A stretch of DNA of 64,000 nt, from positions 31,643 to 95,642 of the forward strand of contig CAWUKV010000001.1 in assembly GCA_963923025.1 (NCBI GenBank), given 5' to 3'. Origin of the DNA: CAWUKV01 sp963923025 (GTDB lineage Bacteria; Cyanobacteriota; Cyanobacteriia; Phormidesmidales; Phormidesmidaceae). Positions 42,261 to 50,262 of this stretch are shown here, piece by piece. A program made the translations under genes and the position numbers. The notes below the pieces were generated by a model. The model did not search any database, was not told the DNA's origin, and saw nothing but the letters and a program-made list of their open reading frames with translations. Numbering within the stretch: position 1 is the first letter of the stretch; the number at the start of each line of letters is the position of its first letter.

Positions 42261-43568
42261 TTACTGGTAGACAAACAGGCGCTTGGCGGCTCTGGTAAAG
42301 GCCACGTAGACCAGCTGATTACGCTCAATGGTTTTAGGGTTACGCATCAGATTGGGCACATCGACAAAGATATCTTGAAACGTTGAACCCTGGCTTTTGT
42401 GAACCGTTAGGCTGTAGGCATAGTTCACGTCATGGTAGGTCTGGCGAAAATTCCAAAAGTTTTCCCAATCGCGGGCTTGAGCAAGGACATCACAGCGCTG
42501 CTTAAACTCTTTCATGGCCTGTTGCTGTAAAACAATCAAGTCTCGAAAGCGTTCCTCTTCGTTGTAGACCGTCAGCAGCCATACAGGAAGACCGTAAACT
42601 TCTCCCCTTCTTGTTTCTACCACCTCACACTCTTCAGAGGTTTGTAACAATACGCCCTCGTCATCCAAACAGGGATGATTGGCGATCAGCCGTTCACCCA
42701 CAACGTATTCTTCGATGTTCTGACCGTAAATGGCCGTGCGAATGGCCTGGTTGAGCTGCTTAACGCGGTAGTTGGTGTAGGCCAGCACGCGGACGCTGTT
42801 GGGGTCTTGCTGGAAGGTTTCGCTAGTGAAGGCACGGATGAGAAGCTGTTGCCACTTACCACGGTTGGTGACAAACACCCCTTCTGTCAGGTCAGCGTTG
42901 GTATCGCTCTCGTATCTGGGTAGCTGTTCTCTATCGATGTGGCGGCGAATGTCGTCGGCAATCACGCCAATCGAACCCCCGTAGCGGATGACTTCTGTCA
43001 GGGCAGAGGTGTTAAGAATCTCTTTAAAGCAGCAGGCTTCGGTCTCGTTGACGGGCGGCAGCTGAGCCGGGTCACCCACAAAGATCATCTGAGTGCTGAT
43101 ATCTAGTCGAGAAACAGCAGTAACCAGCAGCTTCCACATCTCTTTGTTGATCATGGAGCATTCATCCACAATCACCAGCCGAAAGTCGGGCACCTGATTG
43201 AACTGGTCGCTGACCGTTTCGAATAGCTGTTCGCCAGAGCTGGTATCGATGACAGGTCTCAGACCCAGCAATTTGCAGCAGGTAATGCAGTCCACCTCGT
43301 GGCCCCAGCGATCAGACATAGACTGGAGGACCTTGGTAGCTTTATTACTGAAGGCCGTTAGCGCCACGGGCCGCTCATCACCGCGCTCCCGCAACCGGCT
43401 CAAGATCGCCTGGAGCAGGGTCGTCTTGCCGGTACCGGCATAGCCCGTCAGCAGATATAGTTTGGATTGGCTGTCTAAGAACGCTTCAATATTTTGCAGT
43501 GCATTCCACTGCTGCGGACTGAGGTTAATGCCTGGGAGTACCTCTGGAATTGCTTCGGTGGCAGGCAT
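42261..43568 (-). CDS. RecD-like (superfamily 1) DNA helicase
   Basis: 435 residues, compact SF1B helicase of the RecD2/Dda/PIF1-related kind, with 5'-3' polarity expected. Motifs: LLTGYAGTGKTTLLQAILSR (Walker A), FRLVIVDECSMINKEMWK (Walker B), MIFVGDPAQLPPVNE (motif III), VHKSQGSTFQDIFVDV (motif V) and VYVAFTRAAKRLFVYQ (motif VI) at the very end. The UvrD-C2-type ending is complete. It lacks the large N-terminal domain of classic RecD2. The start is ATG 43568. Convergent with the phosphodiester glycosidase gene, 9 bases apart. Partner or pathway not evident. Confidence 0.9.
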   Translation of the reverse strand: MPATEAIPEVLPGINLSPQQWNALQNIEAFLDSQSKLYLLTGYAGTGKTTLLQAILSRLRERGDERPVALTAFSNKATKVLQSMSDRWGHEVDCITCCKLLGLRPVIDTSSGEQLFETVSDQFNQVPDFRLVIVDECSMINKEMWKLLVTAVSRLDISTQMIFVGDPAQLPPVNETEACCFKEILNTSALTEVIRYGGSIGVIADDIRRHIDREQLPRYESDTNADLTEGVFVTNRGKWQQLLIRAFTSETFQQDPNSVRVLAYTNYRVKQLNQAIRTAIYGQNIEEYVVGERLIANHPCLDDEGVLLQTSEECEVVETRRGEVYGLPVWLLTVYNEEERFRDLIVLQQQAMKEFKQRCDVLAQARDWENFWNFRQTYHDVNYAYSLTVHKSQGSTFQDIFVDVPNLMRNPKTIERNQLVYVAFTRAAKRLFVYQ

Positions 43569-44042
43569 AGGCGGTCTGGGAATAGACGTCAGGAGAGGGA
43601 GGCATTAGAACGGGAGGCTTTGACTATGATATAGCGATCTCACCTTGACGACTCAAACAAATGTACTGTTTTTGTGTGTTGAAGATACCGTTTGAGCCAA
43701 GCCAAACCGGGAGATAGCTACTGACACCTTGTTCTTGCCCCAAGCTACCCTTGGAATGCTGTTTTGTAGCCGCAGGCACAGCAAACTTGCGTAGAGCGGC
43801 TCTAGCATGCGCTCATTCAAGTGCAGAACTTGAGTGAATTACTCTGAACTTCAGGCATAGCTGAGTCGCAGCGCCACTGTGTTGTGTCTTAGCAATGTCT
43901 GTTTTTTTAGATTTTAGGTAGTCATCACTACATCCGATGTACTGAAATTGCCAGGGCAGGCATTTTTTGTATCAGTGCTGTCTATTTTGGGTCCGCTAAT
44001 TGCTTACTGTTTAGCGACTAGCTCCCAAAGGACGGTCTAAAA
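43569..44042. other. Divergent regulatory spacer upstream of glnN
   Basis: About 470 bases with no gene on either strand. It contains the promoter of the helicase gene and the glnN promoter region, including an exact NtcA-type palindrome (listed separately). No glutamine-riboswitch (glnA RNA motif) core was found in it. Confidence 0.5.
43918..43931 (+). promoter_or_regulatory. NtcA-type binding site (GTA-N8-TAC)
   Basis: GTAGTCATCACTAC matches the NtcA consensus GTA-N8-TAC exactly. It lies about 110 bases upstream of the glnN start. NtcA, the cyanobacterial nitrogen regulator, activates glnN in other cyanobacteria. A clean -10 box at the expected 22-base distance is not obvious, so the site could also act in another geometry. 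Confidence 0.6.
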
Positions 44043-46217
44043 ATGAGTGGAAATATTGCTCGCGTTCAAGCGGTTCAGAAGATCTTAAGTCGAGAGCCGC
44101 TGCCCCCTAAGCTGCCCAAGGGACTCGACGAAGTCTGGGCAGAGAACGTCTTTGACCTGGCACAGATGCAGGCGAGTCTCCCCAAAGCGGTTTTTAAGTC
44201 AATCAAGAAGACAATTGTGACGGGGGACAAGCTCGATCCCTCAATTGCAGATGCGGTGGCTGCGGCCATGCGCGATTGGGCCATGTCCAAGGGGGCACTG
44301 TATTACGCCCACGTGTTTTACCCCATGACTAACCAGACGGCGGAGAAGCACGATGCGTTCATTTCGCCTCAAGGTGACGGTAGCGTTATCTCAGAATTTT
44401 CGGGCAAGCTTTTGGTCCAGGGTGAACCTGACGGCTCTTCTTTCCCCAACGGCGGTATCCGCGACACGTTTGAAGCGCGCGGCTACACTGCCTGGGACGT
44501 GACCAGCCCGGCCTACGTAATGGAGACTGATAACGGGGCAACCCTCTGCATTCCGACCGTGTTCGTGTCTTGGACCGGCGAAGCCCTCGACAAGAAAGTG
44601 CCGCTGCTGCGGTCGATTGCGGCTATGGATAAGGCTGCGAACAAAGTTCTTAAGCTGTTAGGTCACGAAGAGATTGCCCACGTTAACTCTAGCTGTGGCG
44701 CAGAACAAGAGTACTTTTTGGTGGACACCCTCTTTGCCAGCCAGCGTCCCGATCTACTGCTAGCGGGCCGGACACTGTTTGGTAAAGCCCCAGCCAAGGG
44801 TCAGCAGTTTGACGACCACTACTTTGGTGCCATCCCTGAGCGGGTGCAGGTGTTCATGCAGGACGTTGAGGAGACCCTGTATAAGTTGGGTATTCCTGCC
44901 AAGACGCGCCACAATGAGGTGGCTCCAGGACAGTTCGAAATTGCGCCGGTTTTTGAAGCCGCCAACGTCGCCAGCGACCACCAGCAGATGATCATGACGG
45001 TGCTGCGCCACACGGCTAAGAAGCATGGCTTTATGTGTCTGCTACACGAAAAGCCCTTTGCTGGCATCAACGGTTCCGGCAAGCACGTCAACTGGTCAGT
45101 GGGCAACGCCACCCAGGGTAACCTGCTCGACCCCGGCGACTCCCCCCACGACAACGCTCAGTTCCTGGTCTTTTGCGGCGCGGTAATTCGTGGCGTGCAC
45201 AAGTACGGGCCGCTGATGCGGGCTGCGATCGCAACGGCCAGCAACGACCACCGCTTGGGGGCCAACGAAGCACCACCGGCGATTATGTCGGTCTATCTGG
45301 GCACCCAGCTCGAAGAAGTGTTTGACCAGATTAAGTCCGGCAGCGTCACCGAGTCCAAGAAAAAAGGCGTGATGGATCTAGGCGTAGACGTTCTCCCCAG
45401 CCTGACAAAGGACGCCGGCGACCGTAACCGCACGTCACCCTTTGCTTTCACCGGCAACCGCTTCGAGTTTAGGGCAGTGGGCTCTAGCCAGTCGGTATCC
45501 GGTCCGCTAATTGTGCTAAACACGATGCTGGCGGATTCTCTAGAGTGGGTGGGCAACCGCTTAGAGACTGAACTGAACAATGGTTCAGAACTTAGCACAG
45601 CCATCCTCACCGTTCTCAAGGAGGTCATGAACGAGCATGGTGTCGTGGTCTTCGGCGGCAACGGCTACTCAGAGGAATGGCACAAGATGGCGGTTGAAGA
45701 ACGTGGCTTGGCAAACCTGCCCACCACTGCCGATGCCCTGCCGTTCCTAAAAGACGAGTCTATCGAAGACCTGTTCAAGAAGACGGGCGTTCTTACCCCC
45801 GTTGAGCTAGAAAGCCGCTTTGAGGTCTATGCCGAGCAATATATTCTCTCCATTGATGTAGAAGCCAAGCTTGTCATCGACATGGCCAAGACGATGATTT
45901 ATCCGGCTGCCGTAGAGTACCTGTCGAAGCTGTCGTCCACTATTGCCAGTCTGTCTGACCTGGGCGTGACCTTTGACAAGGGCAGCGCGCAGACAATTGC
46001 CGATTTGGCGAACTCGATGATGGCCTCTGCCACCAAGCTCAGCAAGGCGATGGAGAAGCACGACTTTGCGTCTACTGACGAGCATATGAGCTACTGTGCT
46101 TCGACCCTGCGTCCGTTGATGGATGAGGTTCGCGGCTATGTGGATAGCTTAGAAGGCGAAATTGCCGATAGCTTCTGGCCGCTGCCCACCTACCAAGAAA
46201 TGCTGTTTATTAAGTAG
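44043..46217 (+). CDS. glnN: Glutamine synthetase type III
   Basis: 724 residues, the long GSIII form that joins ammonium to glutamate; in cyanobacteria it is induced by nitrogen starvation. Motifs include GGIRDTFEARGYTAWDVTSP, HVNSSCGAEQEYFLVDTLFA (metal-binding Glu), RHNEVAPGQFEIAPVFEAAN, MCLLHEKPFAGINGSGKHVN, RLGANEAPPAIMSVYLGTQL, and TSPFAFTGNRFEFRAVGSSQ. The C-terminal helical region (LSKLSSTIASLSDLGVTFDK) is the GSIII extension. The start is ATG 44043 with AAGGA upstream. Probably controlled by the NtcA site at 43918 and ended by a strong terminator at 46238. Complete. Confidence 0.97.
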   Translation: MSGNIARVQAVQKILSREPLPPKLPKGLDEVWAENVFDLAQMQASLPKAVFKSIKKTIVTGDKLDPSIADAVAAAMRDWAMSKGALYYAHVFYPMTNQTAEKHDAFISPQGDGSVISEFSGKLLVQGEPDGSSFPNGGIRDTFEARGYTAWDVTSPAYVMETDNGATLCIPTVFVSWTGEALDKKVPLLRSIAAMDKAANKVLKLLGHEEIAHVNSSCGAEQEYFLVDTLFASQRPDLLLAGRTLFGKAPAKGQQFDDHYFGAIPERVQVFMQDVEETLYKLGIPAKTRHNEVAPGQFEIAPVFEAANVASDHQQMIMTVLRHTAKKHGFMCLLHEKPFAGINGSGKHVNWSVGNATQGNLLDPGDSPHDNAQFLVFCGAVIRGVHKYGPLMRAAIATASNDHRLGANEAPPAIMSVYLGTQLEEVFDQIKSGSVTESKKKGVMDLGVDVLPSLTKDAGDRNRTSPFAFTGNRFEFRAVGSSQSVSGPLIVLNTMLADSLEWVGNRLETELNNGSELSTAILTVLKEVMNEHGVVVFGGNGYSEEWHKMAVEERGLANLPTTADALPFLKDESIEDLFKKTGVLTPVELESRFEVYAEQYILSIDVEAKLVIDMAKTMIYPAAVEYLSKLSSTIASLSDLGVTFDKGSAQTIADLANSMMASATKLSKAMEKHDFASTDEHMSYCASTLRPLMDEVRGYVDSLEGEIADSFWPLPTYQEMLFIK

Positions 46218-46237
46218 TTTCTGGTCCGTTGACCGTT

Positions 46238-46271
46238 AAAAGCCCCGCCGTCAGTCGACGGCGGGGCTTTT
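46238..46271. terminator. Strong bidirectional intrinsic terminator
   Basis: AAAAGCCCCGCCGTC pairs perfectly with GACGGCGGGGCTTTT across a four-base loop. The stem begins with an A-run and ends with a T-run, so it can terminate both glnN (plus) and the converging small gene at 46307-46537 (minus). Confidence 0.95.
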
Positions 46272-46306
46272 GCCTGAGGGATAGCTGAACCGTCGTTTCG
46301 AGGACG

Positions 46307-46537
46307 CTAGCCCATCCTGTCGCTGTAGAGGCTCTTTACCAGGTTATCTAGCTTTTCCTCAGAACAGCAATCAATCAGCGCTTCGAAGACCTCCAGCAGC
46401 TTGGCAGCACTGTCCCCATGCAGGCCGCTCATGTTCCACACGTCCTCAACCCAGTCTTTGGGCTGGGTTTCTTCAAATACCAGGCGTTCTAGGAGCTGAC
46501 GGGCCTCGGATTTCGGTAGGGGCTTTTGCGAGGGCAT
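46307..46537 (-). CDS. Small helical protein of unknown function
   Basis: 76 residues from ATG 46537. It reads as a small soluble helical domain: SEARQLLERLVFEETQPKDW, VEDVWNMSGLHGDSAAKLLE, VFEALIDCCSEEKLDNLVKS. Two adjacent cysteines sit in the third helix. No family recognised. It converges on the glnN terminator, so it shares its transcription stop with glnN. Length and helical regularity make it more than a chance frame. Confidence 0.55.
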   Translation of the reverse strand: MPSQKPLPKSEARQLLERLVFEETQPKDWVEDVWNMSGLHGDSAAKLLEVFEALIDCCSEEKLDNLVKSLYSDRMG

Positions 46538-46702
46538 AATCGGTGAGGGAGAGATGTGAAGTATAGAGTTGACAAGCAGCTAAGGATACAGAATCAGATC
46601 GACAGGTTAAGAACCATGTGCATTCTCAGTGTAGCCGGGAAGGTACGGGATGATTTTGCGACGATAGAGCTATGTCTTTAGCGCATTTCTGCACACTGAA
46701 TT

Positions 46703-46949
46703 ATGGATCGCATGTATATCCGAGGGTCAATTATCGGTACGATTCTCGCCGCTGTACTCGTTGTCTTGGTCTTTCTGTTTGCAACGCCTGTCAAAGCAGC
46801 CCTCACATATCCCGTTGACCTCACATCAGTCAACGGGATTGGTGCATCGGTAGGGCAAGTCGGCTTTACAGAGTCTGAGTAAGTTTCTGTTGACTAAACT
46901 CGATTTAGCCGGTCTACCCACGGGTATTTGTAGTCTTCGCCATTTACGG
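46703..46949 (+). pseudogene. Decayed Cu/Zn superoxide dismutase (sodC) remnant
   Basis: A frame from ATG 46703 starts with a signal peptide (IIGTILAAVLVVLVFLF ... ATPVKAA) and continues with VDLTSVNGIGASVGQVGFTE, the pattern of the first strands of SodC (in intact enzymes, roughly M-x-L-V-x-x-x-G-x-G-x-S-I-G-x-V). It stops at TAA 46880. In a shifted frame from 46884 the homology goes on: FLLTKLDLAGLPTGICSLRH, matching GLLLTPxLxGLPxGxHGFHVH but with the first copper-ligand histidines replaced. No further SodC residues follow. So the gene has a frameshift, active-site loss and a missing 3' half. Confidence 0.6.
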
Positions 46950-47021
46950 TAGGCCCCGAGTACAGCTATCTTGCTCAGCACATCGCGAAGTAGCAGCACA
47001 GCCTTGTTTTAACTGAGTAGC

Positions 47022-47097
47022 TTAGGACCTAAGTGCAGTGATTTCACTTAGCGTCGAGCCATAGATTGTCGCCGCCTGGCCCTAATGATCTGGCGGC
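47022..47097. repeat. Palindromic intergenic repeat, family 1, copy B
   Basis: Shares TTAGGAC, then AGTGATTTCAC, then CCTAATGATCTGGCGGC with the copy at 8480-8564, at matching spacing apart from one-base indels. The left arm has diverged so the palindrome is imperfect here. It begins about 70 bases beyond the end of the sodC remnant. Confidence 0.65.
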
Positions 47098-47172
47098 GGC
47101 TGTACAATCGTCACCTTGATTCCGTCTCAACAGAAATAGAGGGTGAGGCAGTAAGCCTGGAGTCGGCTCGGC

Positions 47173-47958
47173 TCAGGCTGTCTTCCAAAAGCGAATCAGT
47201 TCGCGAACGCGGTCTAGAAACTCGCTGTCTTCATTGAGCTGGGCAATGGCGCTGCGGGCCTCTAGGGTAATGTGCTGATGGGCCTCGGCATTGGCGGCTT
47301 TGAGGTGATTGTGGGCGGCTCTAAGCTGGGCTATGTCCTCTTGTAAACGCGCGAGGGCGTTTTGTTGTTGGGCAACCCATGAGCTGTCGTTGTCGGGGTC
47401 TAGCTGTCGCGCTAGCGTCTCTTGCTGGGTGCGCAACTGCTCAACCTTTTGCTGGAGAGTGACAATATCTTGACGGGGGTAGACAAATTCTTTGCCAATG
47501 CTGGCTAGGCGCTGCATCAGGTAGCGGTAGGCGGCGATGGCAGGTCGCAGCCCGGTCAGTAACAGTGCCGCAACGGACCCCAAGTAGCCCACGCGGCTAA
47601 TGCTCGCTGCCGCAAGCAGGTAAAGGGAAATGGCTGAGATGCCGTGGATTGCGATCGCAACCCTCAGCACCCGTTGCTGGACGCCTACTACGTACTGACA
47701 GGTTTGCTCGTTTACAACAATCTTGCGCTGACGAGATGCTTCTGCTTCAGATAACACCGCACGGGCGCTAAAGTAAATATTCCAGGGTACGGTGGTGATA
47801 ATGATTAGCCACCAGAAAACTGCTGCTGCGATTGCCCAGCTCACAAAGTTGCCGGTGGGAATATGGAGCAGGTTCAGACCCCCAAACGCCAGCAGCGCCA
47901 GCAGTGCCCACGCCAGGGTAAACCCGGTGAATCCGTATAATTCTCGGTCATATCTCAT
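47173..47958 (-). CDS. Membrane protein with C-terminal coiled coil, unknown function
   Basis: 261 residues. Four hydrophobic segments: GFTLAWALLALLAFGGLNLL, FVSWAIAAAVFWWLIIITTV, RVAIAIHGISAISLYLLAAA, and GYLGSVAALLLTGLRPAIAA. After residue about 160 comes a long coiled coil: REDIVTLQQKV-type heptads in QQKVEQLRTQQETLARQLDP, AQQQNALARLQEDIAQLRAA, ending with FLDRVRELIRFW. This plan (membrane anchor plus cytoplasmic coiled coil) suggests a scaffold or mechanosensor, but no family is recognised. The start is ATG 47958. Confidence 0.75.
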   Translation of the reverse strand: MRYDRELYGFTGFTLAWALLALLAFGGLNLLHIPTGNFVSWAIAAAVFWWLIIITTVPWNIYFSARAVLSEAEASRQRKIVVNEQTCQYVVGVQQRVLRVAIAIHGISAISLYLLAAASISRVGYLGSVAALLLTGLRPAIAAYRYLMQRLASIGKEFVYPRQDIVTLQQKVEQLRTQQETLARQLDPDNDSSWVAQQQNALARLQEDIAQLRAAHNHLKAANAEAHQHITLEARSAIAQLNEDSEFLDRVRELIRFWKTA

Positions 47959-48046
47959 GTGTTGGGCCTGCTTACTGACTCTGTTGTAGGGGCTCTGTGA
48001 GTCTTGTTATAGAGAACCTGTGTCAGTTTTCATTTCGGTAAGCCGT

Positions 48047-48727
48047 TCAGGATTGTTGATTGAGCAGTCGCTCTAGACCGTCCAATACCAGCGATAGGCC
48101 AAACTCAAAATCGTGTAAGCCGTTGTATTCTCCACCCATGACCAAGTGGGTCAGTTGGTTCATGTGTGGGTAAGTCTCTGGCGGAATCATCTCAATATAG
48201 TTCGCCGCAGCGGCTGCATACTCCGTATTCTCAAAGGGAAAGTTGAGCGCTTGTAAGGTAAATCCGTAAATATGGCTGTCCATTGCGTTCCAGGCGTGGT
48301 CGGCCATCGGTAACGAAAAGCCTGCCGCCTGTAAGCACCCTAAGGTGGCCTCTATGCGACGCAGCATTGCCGGGCCAACATTGACGCGAGAGACCAGCGG
48401 CATTGTTGCCCAAGGATGGTGCAGCAGCACATCATGGGTTGACACTGCCCGTTCGCGCATTGCAGCTTTCCAGTTTGCGTCACTGTTGGGAAGTGCCATT
48501 TCACGAACGACCTGATCGACCATACTGTCGATCAGGTCGTCTTTGTTTTTGACGTGGTTGTACAGCGACATGGCTTTAACCCCCAATGCCTCTGCTAGCT
48601 TTCGCATCGATAGAGCGTCAATCCCGCCGTCATCAGCCAGCTGAATAGCCTTGAGTAGGACAAGATCTCGACTGAGCGGCTGAGAACGGCTGGGGGGCGG
48701 TTGGGGTATCGAGCGTTTTGGAGGCAT
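48047..48727 (-). CDS. TetR-family transcriptional regulator
   Basis: About 226 residues from ATG 48727. The frame is open to 48832, but a likely -10 element (GATAAT, minus strand, 48831-48836) lies across that upstream ATG, so the shorter start is preferred. The helix-turn-helix reads DGGIDALSMRKLAEALGVKA followed by MSLYNHVKNKDDLIDSMVDQ, typical of TetR with a C-terminal ligand-binding domain of the TetR_C_1 kind (FGLSLVLDGLERLL at the end). It is divergent from the oxidoreductase gene at 48922. Two matching palindromes between them (48844-48858 and 48862-48876) are its probable operators, so it likely represses both itself and that gene. The inducer is unknown. Confidence 0.88.
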   Translation of the reverse strand: MPPKRSIPQPPPSRSQPLSRDLVLLKAIQLADDGGIDALSMRKLAEALGVKAMSLYNHVKNKDDLIDSMVDQVVREMALPNSDANWKAAMRERAVSTHDVLLHHPWATMPLVSRVNVGPAMLRRIEATLGCLQAAGFSLPMADHAWNAMDSHIYGFTLQALNFPFENTEYAAAAANYIEMIPPETYPHMNQLTHLVMGGEYNGLHDFEFGLSLVLDGLERLLNQQS

Positions 48728-48843
48728 AGAGCTGCTTTGGCCTGGAATTTTGTAGCGATCGCGCTGACGTATTAATTCTTCAAACTGCTGCAAGCGTCTG
48801 AATGCAAATCTTTGGGCGGTCATGGCGGCCATTATCTTGACAT

Positions 48844-48876
48844 ACTTACGCCGTAAGTTAAACTTACAGTGTAAGT
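48844..48876. promoter_or_regulatory. Paired TetR operators
   Basis: Two 15-bp palindromes, ACTTACGCCGTAAGT (48844-48858) and ACTTACAGTGTAAGT (48862-48876), share arms ACTTAC/GTAAGT and differ only in the three-base centre. Their centres are 18 bp apart. They lie in the divergent promoter between the TetR gene and the oxidoreductase gene, so one repressor could silence both. Confidence 0.8.
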
Positions 48877-48921
48877 AACAAAATTGGCTTGTGAACTTTT
48901 CTGTTTGTAGGAGATACCGCT

Positions 48922-49965
48922 ATGACATCTCTCGAAGTTGCATCAGTTGTTGACGCTCAGGCTGTAGACCAGATGAAAGCTATTGTTCAGTCGGTTTATG
49001 GCGGTCCAGACGTGCTGCGTTTAGAGACGGTAGAGAAGCCGGTGCCCAAAGATGATGAGGTGTTGGTACGGGTACAGGCCTCCTCGGTTAATGCTGGGGA
49101 TTGGCACCTGATGCGCGGGACGCCGTTTTTGATTCGGCTGATGTTTGGTGGACTGCGCCGTCCCACTGTGCGAACGCTGGGCATAGACGTAGCCGGATGG
49201 GTTGAAGCTGTGGGCAATGCGGTTACAGCATTCCAGGTTAGAGATGAAGTTTTTGCCGATATGTCGGAGGCTGGGTTTGGGTCCTTTGCCGAGTATGTCT
49301 GTGTGCCAGCTTCGATGTTGGTGACCAAGCCGACCGGCATCAGCTTTGAGGCAGCGGCAACAGTGCCTGCGGCGGCAGTTACAGCATTGCAGGGCTTGAG
49401 AGATTTGGGGCAGATTCAGCCTGGTCAAAAAGTGTTAATCAACGGGGCCAGCGGGGGAGTGGGCTCGTTTGCGGTGCAGATTGCCAAGGTGCTGGGTGCT
49501 GAGGTGACGGCGGTTTGCAGTGGCAACAAGGTGGAGATGGTGCGATCGCTCCACCCTGACCACATCATCGACTACACCCAAACCGACGTCACCCAGACCG
49601 ATCAGCGCTACGACCTGATATTAGATGCAGCCGCCTACCGCTCTGCCCAAGACTATTTCTCCATTTTGTCTCCACAGGGGACCTACGTTTTAGTCGGTGG
49701 TGCAACGCCTCGATTCTTTCAAGCTTTGTTGTTGGGTAAATGGTTATCTAAGCGGAGCGGTCGTCGCGTTGTTGCCCTTGCGGCCACGCCCAACGCCCAA
49801 GATTTAACCACAGTTGCAGGCATGGTCGAATCCGGCCAGATTGTGCCAGTGGTGGACCGATGCTTTGACCTTGCCACGGTACCGGATGCCATTCGCTATG
49901 TTGAGCAGCGTCTGGTGCAGGGTAAAGTTGCCATCCGAATTCATCGTGATAGTCACTCTGTTTAG
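48922..49965 (+). CDS. NAD(P)-dependent quinone-oxidoreductase-like MDR enzyme
   Basis: 347 residues from ATG 48922, with GGAG upstream. Zinc-free medium-chain dehydrogenase of the quinone oxidoreductase type. N-terminal domain: MKAIVQSVYGGPDVLRLETV (a likely core start at residue 18), VQASSVNAGDWHLMRG and GIDVAGWVEAVGNAVTAFQV. The Rossmann fold has VLINGASGGVGSFAVQIAKV with the NADPH glycine pattern. The catalytic and structural zinc cysteines are absent. The divergent TetR gene with paired operators suggests induction by a quinone, electrophile or drug; the substrate is unknown. Confidence 0.9.
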   Translation: MTSLEVASVVDAQAVDQMKAIVQSVYGGPDVLRLETVEKPVPKDDEVLVRVQASSVNAGDWHLMRGTPFLIRLMFGGLRRPTVRTLGIDVAGWVEAVGNAVTAFQVRDEVFADMSEAGFGSFAEYVCVPASMLVTKPTGISFEAAATVPAAAVTALQGLRDLGQIQPGQKVLINGASGGVGSFAVQIAKVLGAEVTAVCSGNKVEMVRSLHPDHIIDYTQTDVTQTDQRYDLILDAAAYRSAQDYFSILSPQGTYVLVGGATPRFFQALLLGKWLSKRSGRRVVALAATPNAQDLTTVAGMVESGQIVPVVDRCFDLATVPDAIRYVEQRLVQGKVAIRIHRDSHSV

Positions 49966-49985
49966 GTTTCCGAGTGCGGCTGCGC

Positions 49986-50090
49986 TTAAACCTCTGCCAC
50001 GTCCAGAACTGGAATTTTCCCAGGGGAAAAGCCATAGATTTTCAGGCTATACGCGGTTTGGAACTATAGGTTTCAGGCTGGACGTGGTTT
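49986..50090. repeat. Palindromic intergenic repeat, family 2, copy B
   Basis: TTAAACCTCTGCCACGTCCA and the following AGAACTGGA match the copy at 6455-6483. The hairpin TTTTCCCAGGGGAAAA follows. This copy is longer: CTGGACGTGG at 50078-50087 is the complement of CCACGTCCAG at 49997-50006, and a diverged 20-base direct repeat (TTTCAGGCTATACGCGGTTT and TTTCAGGCTGGACGTGGTTT) lies within. It begins 20 bases after the oxidoreductase stop. Confidence 0.7.
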
Positions 50091-50262
50091 ATTCGCTCAG
50101 AGCGCTCCTTGATGTGCAATCCTACGCAACCTTCTTGCGGATTGCTGTAAAGATTAGGCAAAACTACGTACAAATCTTCTATATTTTGTCTCGCATCATA
50201 AGTACGAGTGCGGATATTCCAGTAGATTACATAGGACCTGCGTTGTGTTCTAAGTACAGCCT

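Noticed and set aside
43569..44042. Possible glutamine riboswitch upstream of glnN
   Set aside because: The conserved core of the glnA RNA motif is not present; only a GGACGG word near the start codon resembles part of it.
46703..46882. Functional 59-residue exported peptide
   Set aside because: SodC-like residues continue in a shifted frame after the stop, so a decayed gene explains the sequence better.
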